Positions 9,516 to 21,279 of a DNA stretch of 64,000 nt are shown piece after piece. The DNA is from Epiperipatus broadwayi (lineage: Eukaryota > Onychophora > Udeonychophora > Euonychophora > Peripatidae): positions 857,001 to 921,000 of the forward strand of contig JAQFVV010006306.1 in NCBI GenBank assembly GCA_028023455.1, written 5' to 3'. Positions within the stretch are counted from its first letter, which is position 1. Each line of letters starts with the position of its first letter. The notes beneath the pieces were generated by a model. It was not told where the DNA came from. It saw only the letters and a program-made list of their open reading frames with translations, and did no database searches. The translations under genes and the position numbers were made by a program.

Positions 9516-10600
9516 ATTAAGTTTCTACTTTTGTTCGGAAGGTAGGATCGATCAAACGAATAAATGTGGTTTCAGTTTGCAATGACAGTTTTTAATTAGT
9601 TATTTACTTGGTTATATCGTAGCAGAAATTTATTTAAAAAAAATACATGGTAAAATTCTGCTAAATTATCTATGTATATATGTATTACACAGCTTTCAAA
9701 TTGATAATGATTCAGTTCATATAACGTAACAAAAATATCATGTGAATACAATGTTTTTGAAAAGAGATATTAGATCGTTATATATTTAAAAGAGGTCAAA
9801 TATGTGTTTACAGGTAGGACCTAAAGTCATATGAAGGATTGTAATAAAAAATAACCATAAAATTATAGTAGAAAAAATCTCTAAACAATCCAAAACTTTA
9901 CAAACAGAACCTTTGTAGATGAACTGCCCTTCCAAAGTGACTAGTTTTTATGTGAATGTTAATTTGTAAATGAAATAGTGGAGAGAATAATAGCTACACG
10001 CTCCCAAATCAATATGCTTCAGATTGTCCCATATAAGTGGAAAGTTAGGTTAAAGATAAGATGGCCGCTCTTATCTTTATAGAAGTCGCTATCTTGTGTC
10101 ATGGTTTGAGAAGTTCCTCTATCGGAAATTAAATATATTGTTTGACTATTATAAATTTCAAGGCACATGATTCAGGTTAATGTCTGTCTTAAAAAGTATT
10201 TACATATTCTTCCTGTGTGCTTAATAAATAATTATAACTTTATATGAATACTATAAATAGAAACAATGTTATTAAGATCGGAAAAGAAAATGACTAAATA
10301 TGCTGTGTTGTTGGATGAATCATAGTTCATATCTTTCCAAAATTACTGGATTTTCTAGTAACCATTCAAAAAAACATCATCTAGATTATTATCTTGTGAC
10401 TGTAGAAAATTGTAAAACTATTTTGACTTGGGGAAATCATATTCTTTTGATTCAATTATTATTGGACATGATTGCAATATCTATTATAGCTTCTGATTAT
10501 TTAAAAAATTTTGAAAGGAACCTAGCTCTTCCTTAGTTCAATATCAAAGCACTGACATCTTTTAAGATGATAATGCTCTACCTTCATGTATTATATGAGG
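9516..10600. other. Intron: nothing recognised
   Basis: AT-rich. A 78-codon open frame at 10300-10536 has no recognisable domain and no splice context linking it to KPTN, so it is not called as a gene. Confidence 0.35.
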
Positions 10601-10602
10601 GA

Positions 10603-11024
10603 TAGGGAACTTTATTTTTGCCAACGGCCATTTGGATATTTATAATATTATTCATGGGCCATACAAAATTATCGATTTAAAAATTAACCGATCAAAAATT
10701 TAAACCACTAATCATTAGGGTTGCGTAATCTTTTTTTATTTGCAGACCAATTTCAATTTTTCCTTTTTAAACAAGGGCCATAATTTTTGGGGGAATTAAA
10801 AATAAACTAACATCATTATTATTCATAACTGTTCCACATTTCATGATAATTTTCCCCAATTATTTTGTAACTATTTTTCATGACCTATTCTCAAATTTCT
10901 TTTTATATTTTGGATTAATTCTACTGCAGCTAGGATGCAGTCTTTTATAAACACTTCTTCAAAAAATGGTTTAGAATTTTTTGTTATTTTTTTCACAGAT
11001 TTTTTGACTTATTGTACTTTTTAT
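10603..11024 (-). pseudogene. Decayed hAT transposon (transposase relic), left part
   Basis: The start (GAGGGATAGGGAACTTTATT, then GGGCCATACAAAATTATC) matches the terminal pattern of the Charlie/SPIN-type hAT group (a CAGGGGTGGGGAACC-like end followed by a GGGCCATACAAAATTAT block). On the minus strand around 10880-11000 the translation shows D-C-I-L-A-A-V-E-L-I, typical of the N-terminal half of ZBED5-like hAT transposases, broken by stops and frameshifts. F1 copy 2 is inserted in it, and the sequence seems to resume at 11710. Recognition is from memory of the family. Confidence 0.5.
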
Positions 11025-11038
11025 AAAAACAGGCAATA

Positions 11039-11695
11039 CTCTCCATACAGTAGTGCCACTCAGTGCAAGCCAGAGTAATCAATGGATGCCAGAAGGCTTG
11101 TGCATAAAATCCCTATCTAGTGCCTACTCATCCAATATCCCCAGACTAGTTTCTACCTTGTGGCCTTCGTCAGTAAGGAATCTTGGATCTGAGAGTACTG
11201 CACCTAGATCTTAGGATCTAAGGTAACCCTCCAGCAGCCATCTTTTATTTCTAAACTACAAAACTATGAGTCTTAAATTGAAAACACTAATATTATCAAT
11301 CCAAGCTCATTATCTTATATAGTCATATAGGTCTGAACTCAGTTCAGTATCCATACAATTTGGTTTTTTAATAATCATAGCCACCACTATCCTATTAGGC
11401 AGGATTGATATTAAGCCACTAAACATCACATGATCATTTCTTATGCTTGCTAAGATCTAGGTGCAGTGCTCTCAGATCCAAAGCTTTTCATTGATGAATG
11501 CCATAAGCTAGAAACTAGTCTGAGTATATTGGATGAGTAGGCACTAGATAGGGATTTTATGCACAAGCCTTCTAGCATCCATTGATTACTCTGGCTTACA
11601 GTGAGTGGCACTGCTGTATGGAGAATTTTGCCTGTTTTAATAACAGTTATGAGCAATCATAAGAAATGGTGATCAGGCGATGTTTAGTGGTTTAA
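11039..11695 (-). mobile_element. Foldback element family F1, copy 2 (longest, 657 bp)
   Basis: Perfect 14-bp target duplications TACTTTTTATAAAA (11025-11038 and 11696-11709) bound the longest F1 copy. Its arms (ACAGGCAATACTCTCCATAC ... and ... GTATGGAGAATTTTGCCTGT) are complementary over about 150 bp. Both the left (minus) and right (plus) halves carry hammerhead sequence. The middle (about 11220-11400) holds extra body sequence, shared with the copies at 14119 and 19620 (AACTGAGTTCAGAC ...), and an internal leader copy at 11411. The outer leader lies at the right end (GATGTTTAGTGG). Confidence 0.75.
11138..11179 (-). ncRNA. Hammerhead-type ribozyme motif in F1 copy 2
   Basis: On the minus strand: stem I strand TCCTTA, core CTGACGA (complement of 11167-11173), stem II region, GAA, ACTAGT as minimal stem III, C at the cleavage position and TGGGGA as the other stem I strand (6 pairs, two of them G-U). 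Stem II is weakened by a GCC to GGT change. The plus-strand partner at about 11480-11520 has TTGATGA in place of CTGATGA and is probably inactive. Confidence 0.6.
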
Positions 11696-11709
11696 TACTT
11701 TTTATAAAA

Positions 11710-11870
11710 CATATCAGCCACATGATGAAGCTTCTTTTCAAGTTTTTTATTTCAATATTTCTTCCTTAATAATTTTGTTGTAATCAGAATGTTTTGATAA
11801 GTAGTCTCTTTTAATATTGTTTTTTATTAATTGAAATACTTTTCAGACCTATCAGGCACATTGATTTACT
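11710..11870 (-). pseudogene. hAT relic continued, right of F1 copy 2
   Basis: This follows the right F1 target duplication and appears to continue the decayed transposase sequence seen left of 11025 (minus strand F-I-M-W-L-I-C-F-I-like reading with stops). The right end of the hAT was not found. Confidence 0.3.
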
Positions 11871-13565
11871 GTTTCTATAAAAAAAAAATTGTATTGGTCC
11901 ATATTTTTTGAAGTGTGTGGTTTTCTGTGTTAATTTTCTTTATCTTACTCAGTGTAACCATCCTAATAATAAAAAAAAGGCAAAATAATAATAATAAAAC
12001 TAAATAAACTTTGAATTTTATTTTTGCAAGTATATGTTCATCTATGAAAACAATAAAACCAAATGGAATGCCTTCAGCCTCATAGATTGAATCCATAGCC
12101 CAATAGATCACACAATATAGATAATTTGATGGAATATTGTACTCTGATAGCATGAATTAGAACTATTATGAAGATTGGAGAAAAAAAGATAATTGAGAAA
12201 ATAAATATTTTATTTTACTTAAATTTTAATTAATTTTTTTTACTATAGTTTCTCGTGTAAAAAATATTAATAAATATGAAATATATAAAATAAAGATTAA
12301 TGTTATTTGTAAACTTAGGTAGTAATCAATATATTAAGTTCTAAAATTTATCAGGTCATAATAGAATTTGAAGCTTATTGTTAAATTGCTGTTTACAATC
12401 AGTTTAATATTTTTACTCATCCAAAGAATCCTAATATTAGGAGGAAAAAAATCAAGTTTTTGGTCTTGTAATTTTCACATTTGGACTATTAGTTTACTAC
12501 AAACTACAAGGAAGAAGTAATATATCAAGAAACTCAAAAATTATTTTTACAGAATTTAAAAATATAATGGAAAATATGAGTCTATTAGAAATTAATAGTT
12601 TTAGCTCAATAAAAAGTGTATGGTGGAGGGTGGGTGGGTGAGAAATCCAGAATAAATAAATATGAATTTTATCCAATTTAATGAGGCATTCCTGAATTAC
12701 TTCATCGTTTACAAGAAATATTTCAGAAATACCAAAATCAAAACTGGACCCATAAGGTCCGTACAGTACTTAGAAACTGGGTATTCTTTTTTGGATAGTA
12801 TTAATAATTATTGGAAAGTTTTTCTTGAATTAGTGCATCGGTCGCCAACCTGGTACTTGTCCTCCATTAGTGGGCATTTAATGTTTTCATATGCCAGAAA
12901 TTAAAAGACACCATATATTACTACAGATGTGCAACGAGCCTATAAATTTTTTTTACAGAGTTGCTTATGCGTTAAATAAATTAATTAATATTTCAAAGAT
13001 CAAAATAAATTAAGTACATTTTATTCTTTCAAACTGATTTAAATTTGTTACTTTGTATTGTTACATATCTACCAACATATTATTATAAATCCTTTTTTGT
13101 ATAATTATTTCCATAAGTAATAAGTTATTCAGGAATCCGTGAGTGAGCAGTAGGGAAATTATACTGCTAACAAGAGAACAAATATGGATGGTAGATAATA
13201 AAAAAAAGGTCAGTTCCTGCTTTAGTATATAAAATTTAGAATACCGTGTTCAGCTTCAGAGATTTTTTATTCACAGGGCTGTTAAGATACATTAACATGT
13301 GCACTACTGCTTTGGCTTCCAGTCTTAAGGAATACTATTATCACCAGCTGATTTTGTAGAGAGAATATAGATAAATCAACCATTTTAAAGGAATAGCATT
13401 TTTCAGTCCATTCGTCTACAAATCCAAATGCTTTTGGAGAGAAGGTAAAAATCATAATACAAATTTTTCTATTAAAAAAATCTATCAAGTTGGACAAATT
13501 ATAATTTAAACTATAAATATTTGTAGTAGATCAAACAGTAAAACAAAAATTACTAGAATTCTAGA
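11871..13565. other. Intron: possible hAT end, otherwise nothing
   Basis: AT-rich. At about 12838-12895 the sequence CGGTCGCCAACCTGGTAC followed by CCATTAGTGGGCATTTAATG resembles a hAT terminus (GGTCGCCAACCTGG), but no partner end or 8-bp duplication was found. Open frames at 12662-12904, 11875-12153 and 13282-13497 show no domain. Confidence 0.35.
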
Positions 13566-13574
13566 AACTACATA

Positions 13575-13962
13575 TTAAAACAGGCAAAGCTCTCCATACA
13601 GTAGTGCCACTCAGTGCAAGCCAGAGGAATCAATGGATGCCAGAAGGCTTGTGCATAAAATCTCTCTTGTGCCTACTCATCCAATATCCCTCGACTAGTT
13701 TCTAGCTGTGGTTTTCGTCAGTGAGGAGGCTTGGATCTGAGAGCACTGCACTTCAGCTCACAGACGAAAGCCACAAGCTAGAAACTTATCTGGGGATATT
13801 GGATGAGTAGGAACTAGATAGGAATTTTATGCAGAAACCTTCTGGCATCCATTGATTACTCTAGCTTGCACTGGTGGCGCTACTGTATGGAGAGTTTTGC
13901 CTGCTTTAATAACAGTTATGAGCAAGCGTAAGAAATTGTGATTATATGATGTTTAGTGGTTT
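13575..13962 (-). mobile_element. Foldback element family F1, copy 3
   Basis: This 388-bp element has 9-bp duplications AACTACATA (13566-13574 and 13963-13971). It is a foldback with the leader at the right end (complement of CCACTAAACATC ...). The left half has a minus-strand hammerhead block (CTGACGA, GAAAC, TAGTC), but its stem I is disrupted (GAGGG instead of TGGGG after the cleavage C). The right half has CAGACGA, a damaged core. Confidence 0.7.
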
Positions 13963-14060
13963 AACTACATAACATTAAAGATTTTCTATATGTGCAATAA
14001 GTCTCATTTCTATTCTATGTGTATGTAACTAGCACCCAACTGATATATATAAATATATAT

Positions 14061-14505
14061 GTGCAAAACTCCATACAATAGTGCCACTCAGTGCAGGCCA
14101 TAGAAACTGTGATTACTAAAGAATCGACACCAAAAAGTATGGATGTAGAACTGAGTTCAGATATATACAACTATACAAGAGCTAATAAGTAGCTTGAAAA
14201 CATTATTGTGTTTTCATTTGGACTCTTAAGCTTTTTAGTTAGCTAAAAAAGTAAAAAGTGGCTGCTGGAGGGTTGTAGATTCTAAGATCTAGGTGCAGTG
14301 TTCTCAGATCCAAATCACAAGCTAGAAACTAGTCTGGGAATATTGGATGAGTAGGCACTAGATAGGGATTTTATGCCCTAACCTTCCTGCATCCATTGAT
14401 TACTCTGGTTTGCACTGAGTGGTGCTAAGGTATGGCGAGTTTTGCCTCTGTGAAAAACAGTTTATGTAAGCATAAAGTATGGTGATCATGTGTTGTTTGA
14501 TGGTT
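14061..14505 (+). mobile_element. Foldback element family F1, copy 4 (with body)
   Basis: An F1 relative with short left arm (TGCAAAACTCCATACAATAG), body (AACTGAGTTCAGA ... GGTGGCTGCTGGAGGGTTG) and right arm ending in the leader complement (ATGTGTTGTTTGATGG). The hammerhead core is deleted between GATCCAAA and TCACAAGCTAGAAACTAGTC. Boundaries fall in TA-rich repeats, so the target duplication is uncertain. Confidence 0.6.
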
Positions 14506-15742
14506 TAATATATATATATGCTTAATATTTTTCATTCATAAAAATATTCAACTATACATGAACAACTTTCAATATTGTTCAGTGGATTGACTTTTTGTCT
14601 GTACCTGTAGGTCAAACTGATCCACTATACTTTCGTACTCTTAAGTGGATTGACTGTTTTTCCATAGAACTGGTTAATCCGTCATGTATGTGTATTAATC
14701 TAATACTTTTTTGTGTTTGTATTAAAATATATTTTTTATTATAAAGAAAAATAGAGAAGGGAGGGGGCATAATTTATATATACATGTAAATGTACAAGTA
14801 AATGCAAACTTATAGTACCTATCAAACTAACTAAAATGAAAGAAAATTTTGTTGAACTTTTTTCACGTTGGATGTTATCAGATCACTTGTGGATCTGAAC
14901 TTAAATATGTTGATAAGCTGTGAGGACAGAAAGTGGAGGGAAAAGATTAAAGAGGATTAAAGTGTTGAAGAAGATTGCAGGGGCAATCGAAACTGTTAAC
15001 TGTCAAGAAATGATTGTATGAGCATTGGTTTAATAATAAAGAAATTAAATATGTAAAAAGAAGAGTGATAAATAAGGTAGTGCAAAAAAGAAATTAAAAT
15101 TGAATAATTCAAAACAACCAGACTAACCAAAGACAATAAACTATATAACAATCATTGATTTTCCTATTAAAAGCAAACTATAGTATATCATTTATATCTA
15201 ATTAATAGTGCTCAAGGTCAGATTGGTTTATAAATGTGAATACGTGAAAGGAGTCAACATTTTAACATTATCAATCTCAATCTGTTGTCAAGGCAATTAA
15301 TTTAAGGGTTTTTTTAATATTAAGAGTGTGGGGTGAAATTGGGAATTGTGGGTAATAGTTGTTATATTTGTTGATAGGTTTTGGTCTTTTGCATTTGAGA
15401 AGTCTGCGTATTAGCAGGGAAACCAATGATTTCTTTGACTAATCTGGCTTAGTTTTGAAGTTCGGGTAATTTAAATTATATTCTTATTTCTGCTTGTGTT
15501 AAATAATTCAAGTGTATGACATGAATATTTATTAATAGAACTGTTTATACAGTAACAAAGCATCGGATTTTTATAAGTTTTTATATAAATAAAGTCTAAC
15601 CTTTTACTTACCAAGTTTTGTCTTCATTTAATTTGTTGGACATCTTTATTTACTATTCTTTCTTTAGTTAGAATTTTATATATATAACATCCATTTTGAA
15701 ATGACCATTTCAATATATATATATATTGCTTTTGATTATTAG
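14506..15742. other. End of intron 1: one F3-like and one F4-like fragment
   Basis: About 14965-15010 carries the F3 hammerhead-like block (GAAGATTGCAGGGGCAATCG then AAACTGTTAAC), and 15269-15300 matches one arm of the F4 palindrome (TCTGTTGTCAAGGCAATTAA). The remainder is AT-rich and ends in the acceptor of KPTN exon 2. Confidence 0.45.
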
Positions 15743-15825
15743 GCGACTCTGAAATAGTGGCCATTGATGTATTTACAAGATCTCATTTGTCAAGTGATAT
15801 TGTAGTTGGCATTGCCTTTATTAAA
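15743..15825 (+). CDS. KPTN: Kaptin exon 2
   Basis: This 83-nt exon lies between an ATTATTAG acceptor and a GTAAGG donor, phase 1 to phase 0. It reads G-D-S-E-I-V-A-I-D-V-F, then D-I-V-V-G-I-A-F-I-K, matching the human kaptin segment D-A-E-I-V-S-I-D-T-F ... G-I-T-F-I-K that directly follows the exon 1 residues. Intron 1 upstream is 14.8 kb and full of repeats. Confidence 0.92.
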
Positions 15826-16076
15826 GTAAGGTCAAAGTTCATTTGTAATAGTGTATGTTTTATTTAATATTTATTATTTCACTAAACTATTGCATTTAAT
15901 TATTTGAGCATGCTTTTAAAAAAATTAAATGTTTGTATTAATTTCATACTTATAGCCACTTGATAGAATTTTCTTTATATTTTTTGTTATTTTATTTTAT
16001 TTCATATACACATTGGTGTAAAAAAAATAATTTAATAATTATGACATTTCAATCTGATTAAACATTTTTTATATAT
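15826..16076. other. Intron 2, start: nothing recognised
   Basis: AT-rich intron from the exon 2 donor to the tRNA-Gly-like repeat. Confidence 0.4.
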
Positions 16077-16086
16077 ATATGTCAAA

Positions 16087-16157
16087 GCGTTGACCAGGAA
16101 GCGAATCTGGGCCAGCTGCTTGGAAGGCAGCTATGCTAACTGCTAGGCCACCAATGC
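16087..16157 (-). pseudogene. tRNA-Gly(UCC)-derived sequence
   Basis: On the minus strand this 71-nt segment closely follows animal tRNA-Gly(TCC): 5' GCATTGGTGG, then TTAGCATAGCTGCCTTCCAA with anticodon TCC, and a 3' half with the GGTCAACGC acceptor strand. Box B is mutated (AGATTCGCTTCC where GGGTTCGATTCC is expected), and acceptor and D-arm changes are present. An A/T tail and possible AACATTT duplications flank it. It is best read as a retroposed tRNA relative or the head of a SINE. Confidence 0.7.
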
Positions 16158-16164
16158 TTGACAA

Positions 16165-17130
16165 CAACATTTATTTTTATCATGGAAAATCTTTGCTGTG
16201 ACATATTCGCATATCTTAACAGAAAAAACCGTTAATTGCTTTTACGGAACACAATGTTGGAAGCAATAAGGTTTGGGCAATTAATAACTTCACACGAATA
16301 GTATAAATGAACACAATATCCACTTGAATACAGGTGAAAATTGTTTGACTGACTTGACTTAACCAGTCTACATATAATAATCCAGCTCACCTTTTTAGTC
16401 AGATCCTTAGGGCTATGCAGCAATGAAGGTTTCCTACAAATGCGCTTGTAACATTTGTAAATATTATTTTTGACTAAAATTTATAAAGAATGTCTGTTTG
16501 TAACAAAATAAACAGAATAAATAAGCAAAGCATAACAAAAATCGTAATAACTACAAAAATATTTAAGAATGATTTTTATTTTATCTTTTGACCTTATATT
16601 ATATGCATCATCCGAATTTCCCACCTAGAAAATTGATTTATCAGTCATTAAAATGCATCTCTTAAATGATTATCAAAGAAACTGAAATAAAATAGTAAGC
16701 TAACTATTGAAATTTATGGTTGTATGTGTTTGCCCTGGTATAGATGCTCAAATATCTACTAAAGAAAGAGATTACATATATGAATGGTAATCATCTATAT
16801 TTTCAACATCCACACATGTCTCATTTTCAATCTGTTTACCAATTAAGTTTTATTTATATTGTAATCAAATCATTTGCAATAAAGAAGACCTACCACCATA
16901 AGTATATAATATGATTTTACCAAAGTTCAAATTTTTGGTTGTAGCAAATTGCAGAAGAACATTATCGCACATACTAATCTATAATAAAATAAGGTTCTTT
17001 AAAATACTATAATAAATGTCAGTATTTGAGGGATACTCGTCTCGAAGGAATTCTATCAATACAATTTATGAGGATTAATATTATTAAATAGTAACTTAAT
17101 TTTCTTTTTCCTTTTCCTGTGTATTTATTT
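16165..17130. other. Intron 2: nothing recognised
   Basis: AT-rich DNA with no supported gene or repeat family. Confidence 0.4.
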
Positions 17131-17137
17131 CTACTTT

Positions 17138-17355
17138 AACATATACCATTTACAATTTTCTTAAACACTTTATCAATACTATTTATTTATATCAAAACTA
17201 AGTTTCAATTGTCCTGCAGTCATCACCAGAGCTCTTATTTTTAGAAATAGGATTGTAAAGAGCTCTGATGATGACTGCAGGACAGTTGAAACTGTAAGAA
17301 TAAAGTTTTGATATAAAAAATAGTAGTGTTTAAGAAAGTTGTATATGGTATGATA
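17138..17355 (+). mobile_element. Foldback element family F3, copy 2
   Basis: A palindrome of about 215 bp with arms ATACCATTTACAATTTTCTT ... and ... AAGAAAGTTGTATATGGTAT. It encloses paired hammerhead-like blocks: plus strand CTGATGATGACTGCAGGACA followed by GTTGAAACTG. Stem II (ACTG/CAGT) forms, but stem III and stem I are not convincing. Confidence 0.6.
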
Positions 17356-18968
17356 TGTTAAATAGTAACTTCCGAGACTTTAAAATGCTCTTCTTATCAC
17401 AGAAAATTCATCATTGAGAACTAATCTTCAATCATCATAAATGTAGCTCATATATCTTACACATATTAGCAGTATATTTTTTGTACTTTTCCTCTGAAGT
17501 TGTATTAAATAACAAACGCAGCCAAAATCAACCATCTACATTAATCGCAATACATATACAATATTAAATTTAACTAGCATTAGTTTAAATAATCTATCTT
17601 CAACATAACGAATCTGTTCACCTCTTAAATCCCACCTATAATATTTTTTAAATACATGTGTTTGCTCCATAATTTAAAAATATTCTATTCTTAGATCTGT
17701 TATGAAATAATATTTAAAGAAACATCCATCCATCCATATACTATACTTTAACATATGTAATAAATTATATGTACGTCTTTAACTAAAATAGCTTTTATAA
17801 ATTAACATAAATAAAATCTTAATATAAAATATATTGTCATAATTATTGCTTTTAAATATTTGAATATTTTACCTAAAAAAAGACATTTAAAACAGAATAA
17901 TCATTACTAAAAGATAAAGATGAAATTAAAAGAAAAATTACATCTCTATTTCCTTCTTTAATACATTTGACAAGGAAAAGAAATAAATTGTCACAGTTAG
18001 AGTACTTTACCTTTTCTTGAGAGTCTTTTTTTTCTGGATAAAAGTGACACATTTTTGTTACACAGTTATATATTGATATGTAGTAGTCTATCATAGTTTA
18101 AATAAAAATTATATTTTAAATGTAGAAAATGTAGGTTTTTTTATCTTGATTTATTAGAATAATATTTTGGATGAATAATATAGACACTTTGGAAATTTTC
18201 TTAAGATTTGTAGTAATGTTTTTGGGATGCCATTCTCATTTAATTTTAGCTGGACATTGTCAGAAGCACTAAATTTTTAATATTATCTATCTAATGTATG
18301 GTATTCACTTTTATTATCTCTTTCTAATTGCTTGTTATTGTTTATATAAATATTGAAATAAATAGAAATAAAATGAATATAATTAATAGACAAGCTGCTA
18401 ACATTAAAATTCAGGATTCATGGGATTTGAGTTGATGGGGTTTGCTTCCGTTTTTTTTTAATTGAACGGCAGTTGAGGCAGGTTAAGGAATAAAATGAAA
18501 GTACTTCTGCGGATTGAAAGACTGTATATAATAGTTAATTACTATTATATTTATTATTTTTATTGTTATTACAGTAGTTTTTAATTAACTGACATTTTAT
18601 TCGTATTACATATATATTGAAATGCATTAATTTCCAAGTTTTTGCATATTTTCTTACACCCACAGTTTATTAATGATTACTATTTGAAATATAATAGTTT
18701 GTTCCATTAAACAATGGATATAAAAATACCCAGTTTTGACAATAATTGAAACTATTTTACAGAGAAATACATGCATAAAAAAATAAATCTGTAATATAGT
18801 ATTTGTTTTTTCCATAATTTTCTCTTGGATATGTCATGATCATGCCCACCCACAGATCTATTAAACAGTCGTATTTTATAGAATAATAAAGAATAGATAT
18901 TATTACAAGCAAATTCAGATGATTTTTCAAACAGAAAATAATACATTTATTTTAATTTTAAATAAAAG
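17356..18968. other. Intron 2: nothing recognised
   Basis: Extremely AT-rich; short open frames at 17873-18094 and 18752-18946 have no recognisable domain. Confidence 0.4.
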
Positions 18969-18982
18969 CAATTTTATAATAT

Positions 18983-19260
18983 CACATAATCACTATTTCT
19001 TATGTTAGCACATTACTGTTATTAAAACAGGCAAAACTCTCCATATAGTAGTGCCGCTCGGTGCCAACCAGAGTAATCAATGGATGCCAGAAGGCTTGTG
19101 CATAAAATCCCTATCTAGTTGCATTAGATCCTAAGATATAGGTGCAGTGCTCTCAGATCCAAAGCTCCTCCCTGACGAAGGCCACAAGCCAGAAATTAGT
19201 CTGGGAATATTGGATGAGTAGGCACTAGTGGCGCTACTGTATGGAGAGTTTTGCCTGTTT
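18983..19260 (+). mobile_element. Foldback element family F1, copy 5
   Basis: Perfect 14-bp duplications CAATTTTATAATAT (18969-18982 and 19261-19274) flank this 278-bp copy. It has leader (CACATAATCACTATTTCTTA), left arm, a short ribozyme-containing centre and right arm (TATGGAGAGTTTTGCCTG). A hammerhead motif lies at 19166-19207. Confidence 0.75.
19166..19207 (+). ncRNA. Hammerhead-type ribozyme motif in F1 copy 5
   Basis: Core CTGACGA (19172-19178), stem II A-GGC-CACAA-GCC-A, GAA (19192-19194), stem III strand pair AT/GT and C at 19201. Stem I is weaker than in other copies (a C-T mismatch next to the core). Sense to KPTN. Confidence 0.5.
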
Positions 19261-19274
19261 CAATTTTATAATAT

Positions 19275-19584
19275 TTCACCTCTACATAGCTATATTGTTT
19301 TTATAATTGATGGCCCATCTATCTGCACACACACATGCACATTTGATTCGCATATTCTGTCCACCCTTAAAATAAATGTGTAGTTTCGATTTTCGGACTA
19401 GTGGCGCCCTTTGGTCAGTATATGCGAATCCCAAACTTTCGTCTGGTACAATATATATATATATACAACTATTGTTGTTATATAAAGATATTTTATTTTA
19501 TATTATATCATGTGATTTACTGATAAATAGTATATATTTATTTTTAATTAACAAAATTAAAACATTATATCCATATTATAAGTT
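19275..19584. other. Intron 2: nothing recognised
   Basis: A mildly less AT-rich patch at 19370-19440 (TAGTGGCGCCCTTTGGTC) could not be assigned; no gene. Confidence 0.35.
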
Positions 19585-19599
19585 GTATTTCTTCAACCA

Positions 19600-19972
19600 A
19601 ACAATATTGTGTTTAAGAGCCAAAGACACCAAAATGAATGAGTGCTGAACTGAGTTCAGACCCATATGACTATATAAGCTATTGAGCTTAGATTGAAAAT
19701 ATTTTTGTGTTTTCAATTTCATTCTCATGATTTTATAGTTAAGTAGAGATGAAAGGTGGTTGCTGGTGGGTTGCATTAGATCCTAAGATCTAGGTGCAGT
19801 GCTCTCAGATCCAAAGCTCCTCACTGACGAAGGCCACAAGCCAGAAACTACTCTGGGGATATTGGATGAGTAGGCATTAGATAGGGATTTTATGCACAAG
19901 CCTTCTGGCATCCATTGATTACTCTGGTTGGCACAGGGTGGCACTACTGTATGGAGAGTTTTGTCTTGTTTA
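19600..19972 (+). mobile_element. Foldback family F1, copy 6 (single-arm, with body)
   Basis: This carries the F1 body (AACTGAGTTCAGACCCATAT ... GGTGGTTGCTGGTGGGTTGC), a nearly intact ribozyme and the 3' arm (CTACTGTATGGAGAGTTTTG). The left complementary arm is missing, so this copy looks like a linear unit. Boundaries are approximate; no clean target duplication was found. Confidence 0.6.
19818..19859 (+). ncRNA. Hammerhead-type ribozyme motif in F1 copy 6
   Basis: TCCTCA (19818-19823) pairs with TGGGGA (19854-19859) as a 6-pair stem I with one G-U. The core is CTGACGA (19824-19830), stem II GGC-CACAA-GCC, GAA (19844-19846) and cleavage C at 19853. One of the two stem III pairs is lost (CTAC instead of CTAG). 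Sense to KPTN intron 2. Confidence 0.6.
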
Positions 19973-19975
19973 ATC

Positions 19976-20834
19976 TATCCATTGTTAAAATAGTATCTAT
20001 GGCTCTGGAATTGGAATATAGTTGTTACATAATATTTTTTATATGTTTTAATGACCATTGTGTAGATATCATAATTTTATATAATCTTTACACTTATTCA
20101 CAAACAATTTTTCTTTTATTCAAAAAGAGAGAGACACCAACTTATCGTATTTAAATTTCATTTTTAAATAACTGCTATTTTTTTGTAATCATTTAAAACT
20201 TTTACTATTCAATAAGTATATGTTTGAAAAAACAAAAAAAGAAAATGAATATTTTTGAGTTTGATGATATAGCTAATAAAATAGCAAGATCAATTATTTT
20301 TAAAGTATCATAAAAGATTTTACTGCCAGAATTGTAAAACGTTGAAAGATAAAAATGCAGTTGTCAATCTGGATAACGGGGAACTTAGACTTTTATAGTT
20401 TGTGGTAATGTAAAGTACTGTACATTATGAATTCATTTTTTGAAGAAAAATTTAAAAAGGAAGGAGTTGTGATTAAGAGAATGTACTCGATACACCCAGC
20501 ACAAAGTGGTCATCAGTCAATAAGATTAAAGTTAATTGCAAAGCTAAAAGGATGGAAGCATTATTAAAAATGATAATAATAACATTTAGTATTTTTAATC
20601 TTCAGAAATAATGCACTGAATTTAATCTAGCAGTACTAATCATTTTAAATGTTAAAAATTTTGAACATGACCCATATTAAATATCATTAAGATGATTACA
20701 TATACAGCTCATTAAATAATAAAAACAAAAGCAGTAAATGATTTCTTGAGACATATAAGTAATTTATACAAAAAGAACGAATTTGAAAATATATGAAATT
20801 ATACAAAATAGAAGGGAAAAAAGTTAATAATGAT
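19976..20834. other. Intron 2: nothing recognised
   Basis: AT-rich intron without supported features. Confidence 0.4.
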
Positions 20835-20837
20835 AAA

Positions 20838-21262
20838 TAAAATAAAGTCATACATCACATGACTTAATTTGATAAGCTTGTAATTGTAAACTAAATAATG
20901 AGTGTCTTAATAGTTTTAACAAGCTTTATCGATAAATTCCACAAAAGAAAGCATTTAAAATCTCTATTTAGAAATTATCCCCATCTTCAGATCAGTTTCA
21001 TGCTATTGGCATTCCTCAGATGCTAGGATATTTCAGACACTAGATCTAAAATAATAACTCAAAGCCAGCACTTATCTGATAGTTAATTTTTAAGTAGAAA
21101 ATCTGAAATTTTCAGATACCTATATGTCTTTAGATCCAGCTAACTTAAATAGCTATATGGGGCTGAGAAATCTTCTGCTATACCATATATTAATAGCCTT
21201 AGCAATATAACATTGCTTAAAACCTAAAAGCAAAACTATAATAGTAAATAAAATAAAATCAT
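20838..21262 (-). mobile_element. Foldback element family F2, copy 1
   Basis: It begins with the F2 leader (GTCATACATCACATGACTTA), followed by AACAAGCTTTATCG and a partly inverted body. A 13-bp TAAATAAAATAAA repeat occurs at both ends (about 20833 and 21244). It carries a minus-strand hammerhead block with a perfect stem II (ATGC-CAATA-GCAT; core CTGAGGA, complement of 21013-21019), but stem III (ACTGATC) and stem I are mutated. Confidence 0.6.
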
Positions 21263-21279
21263 ACATCATGTGACTAATT

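Noticed and set aside
10300-10536. 78-codon plus-strand ORF in intron 1
   Set aside because: No domain, no splice context, and composition like the surrounding intron.
11450-11656. Short minus ORFs inside F1 elements (also 38979-39182, 1562-1786, 1952-2146)
   Set aside because: They read across foldback arms of F1 repeats; similar peptides in different copies reflect shared DNA, not a gene.
14061-14505. piggyBac-type TTAA target sites at F1 ends
   Set aside because: Several F1 ends lie near TTAA, but well-defined copies have longer, unrelated target duplications, so TTAA is not the insertion signature.
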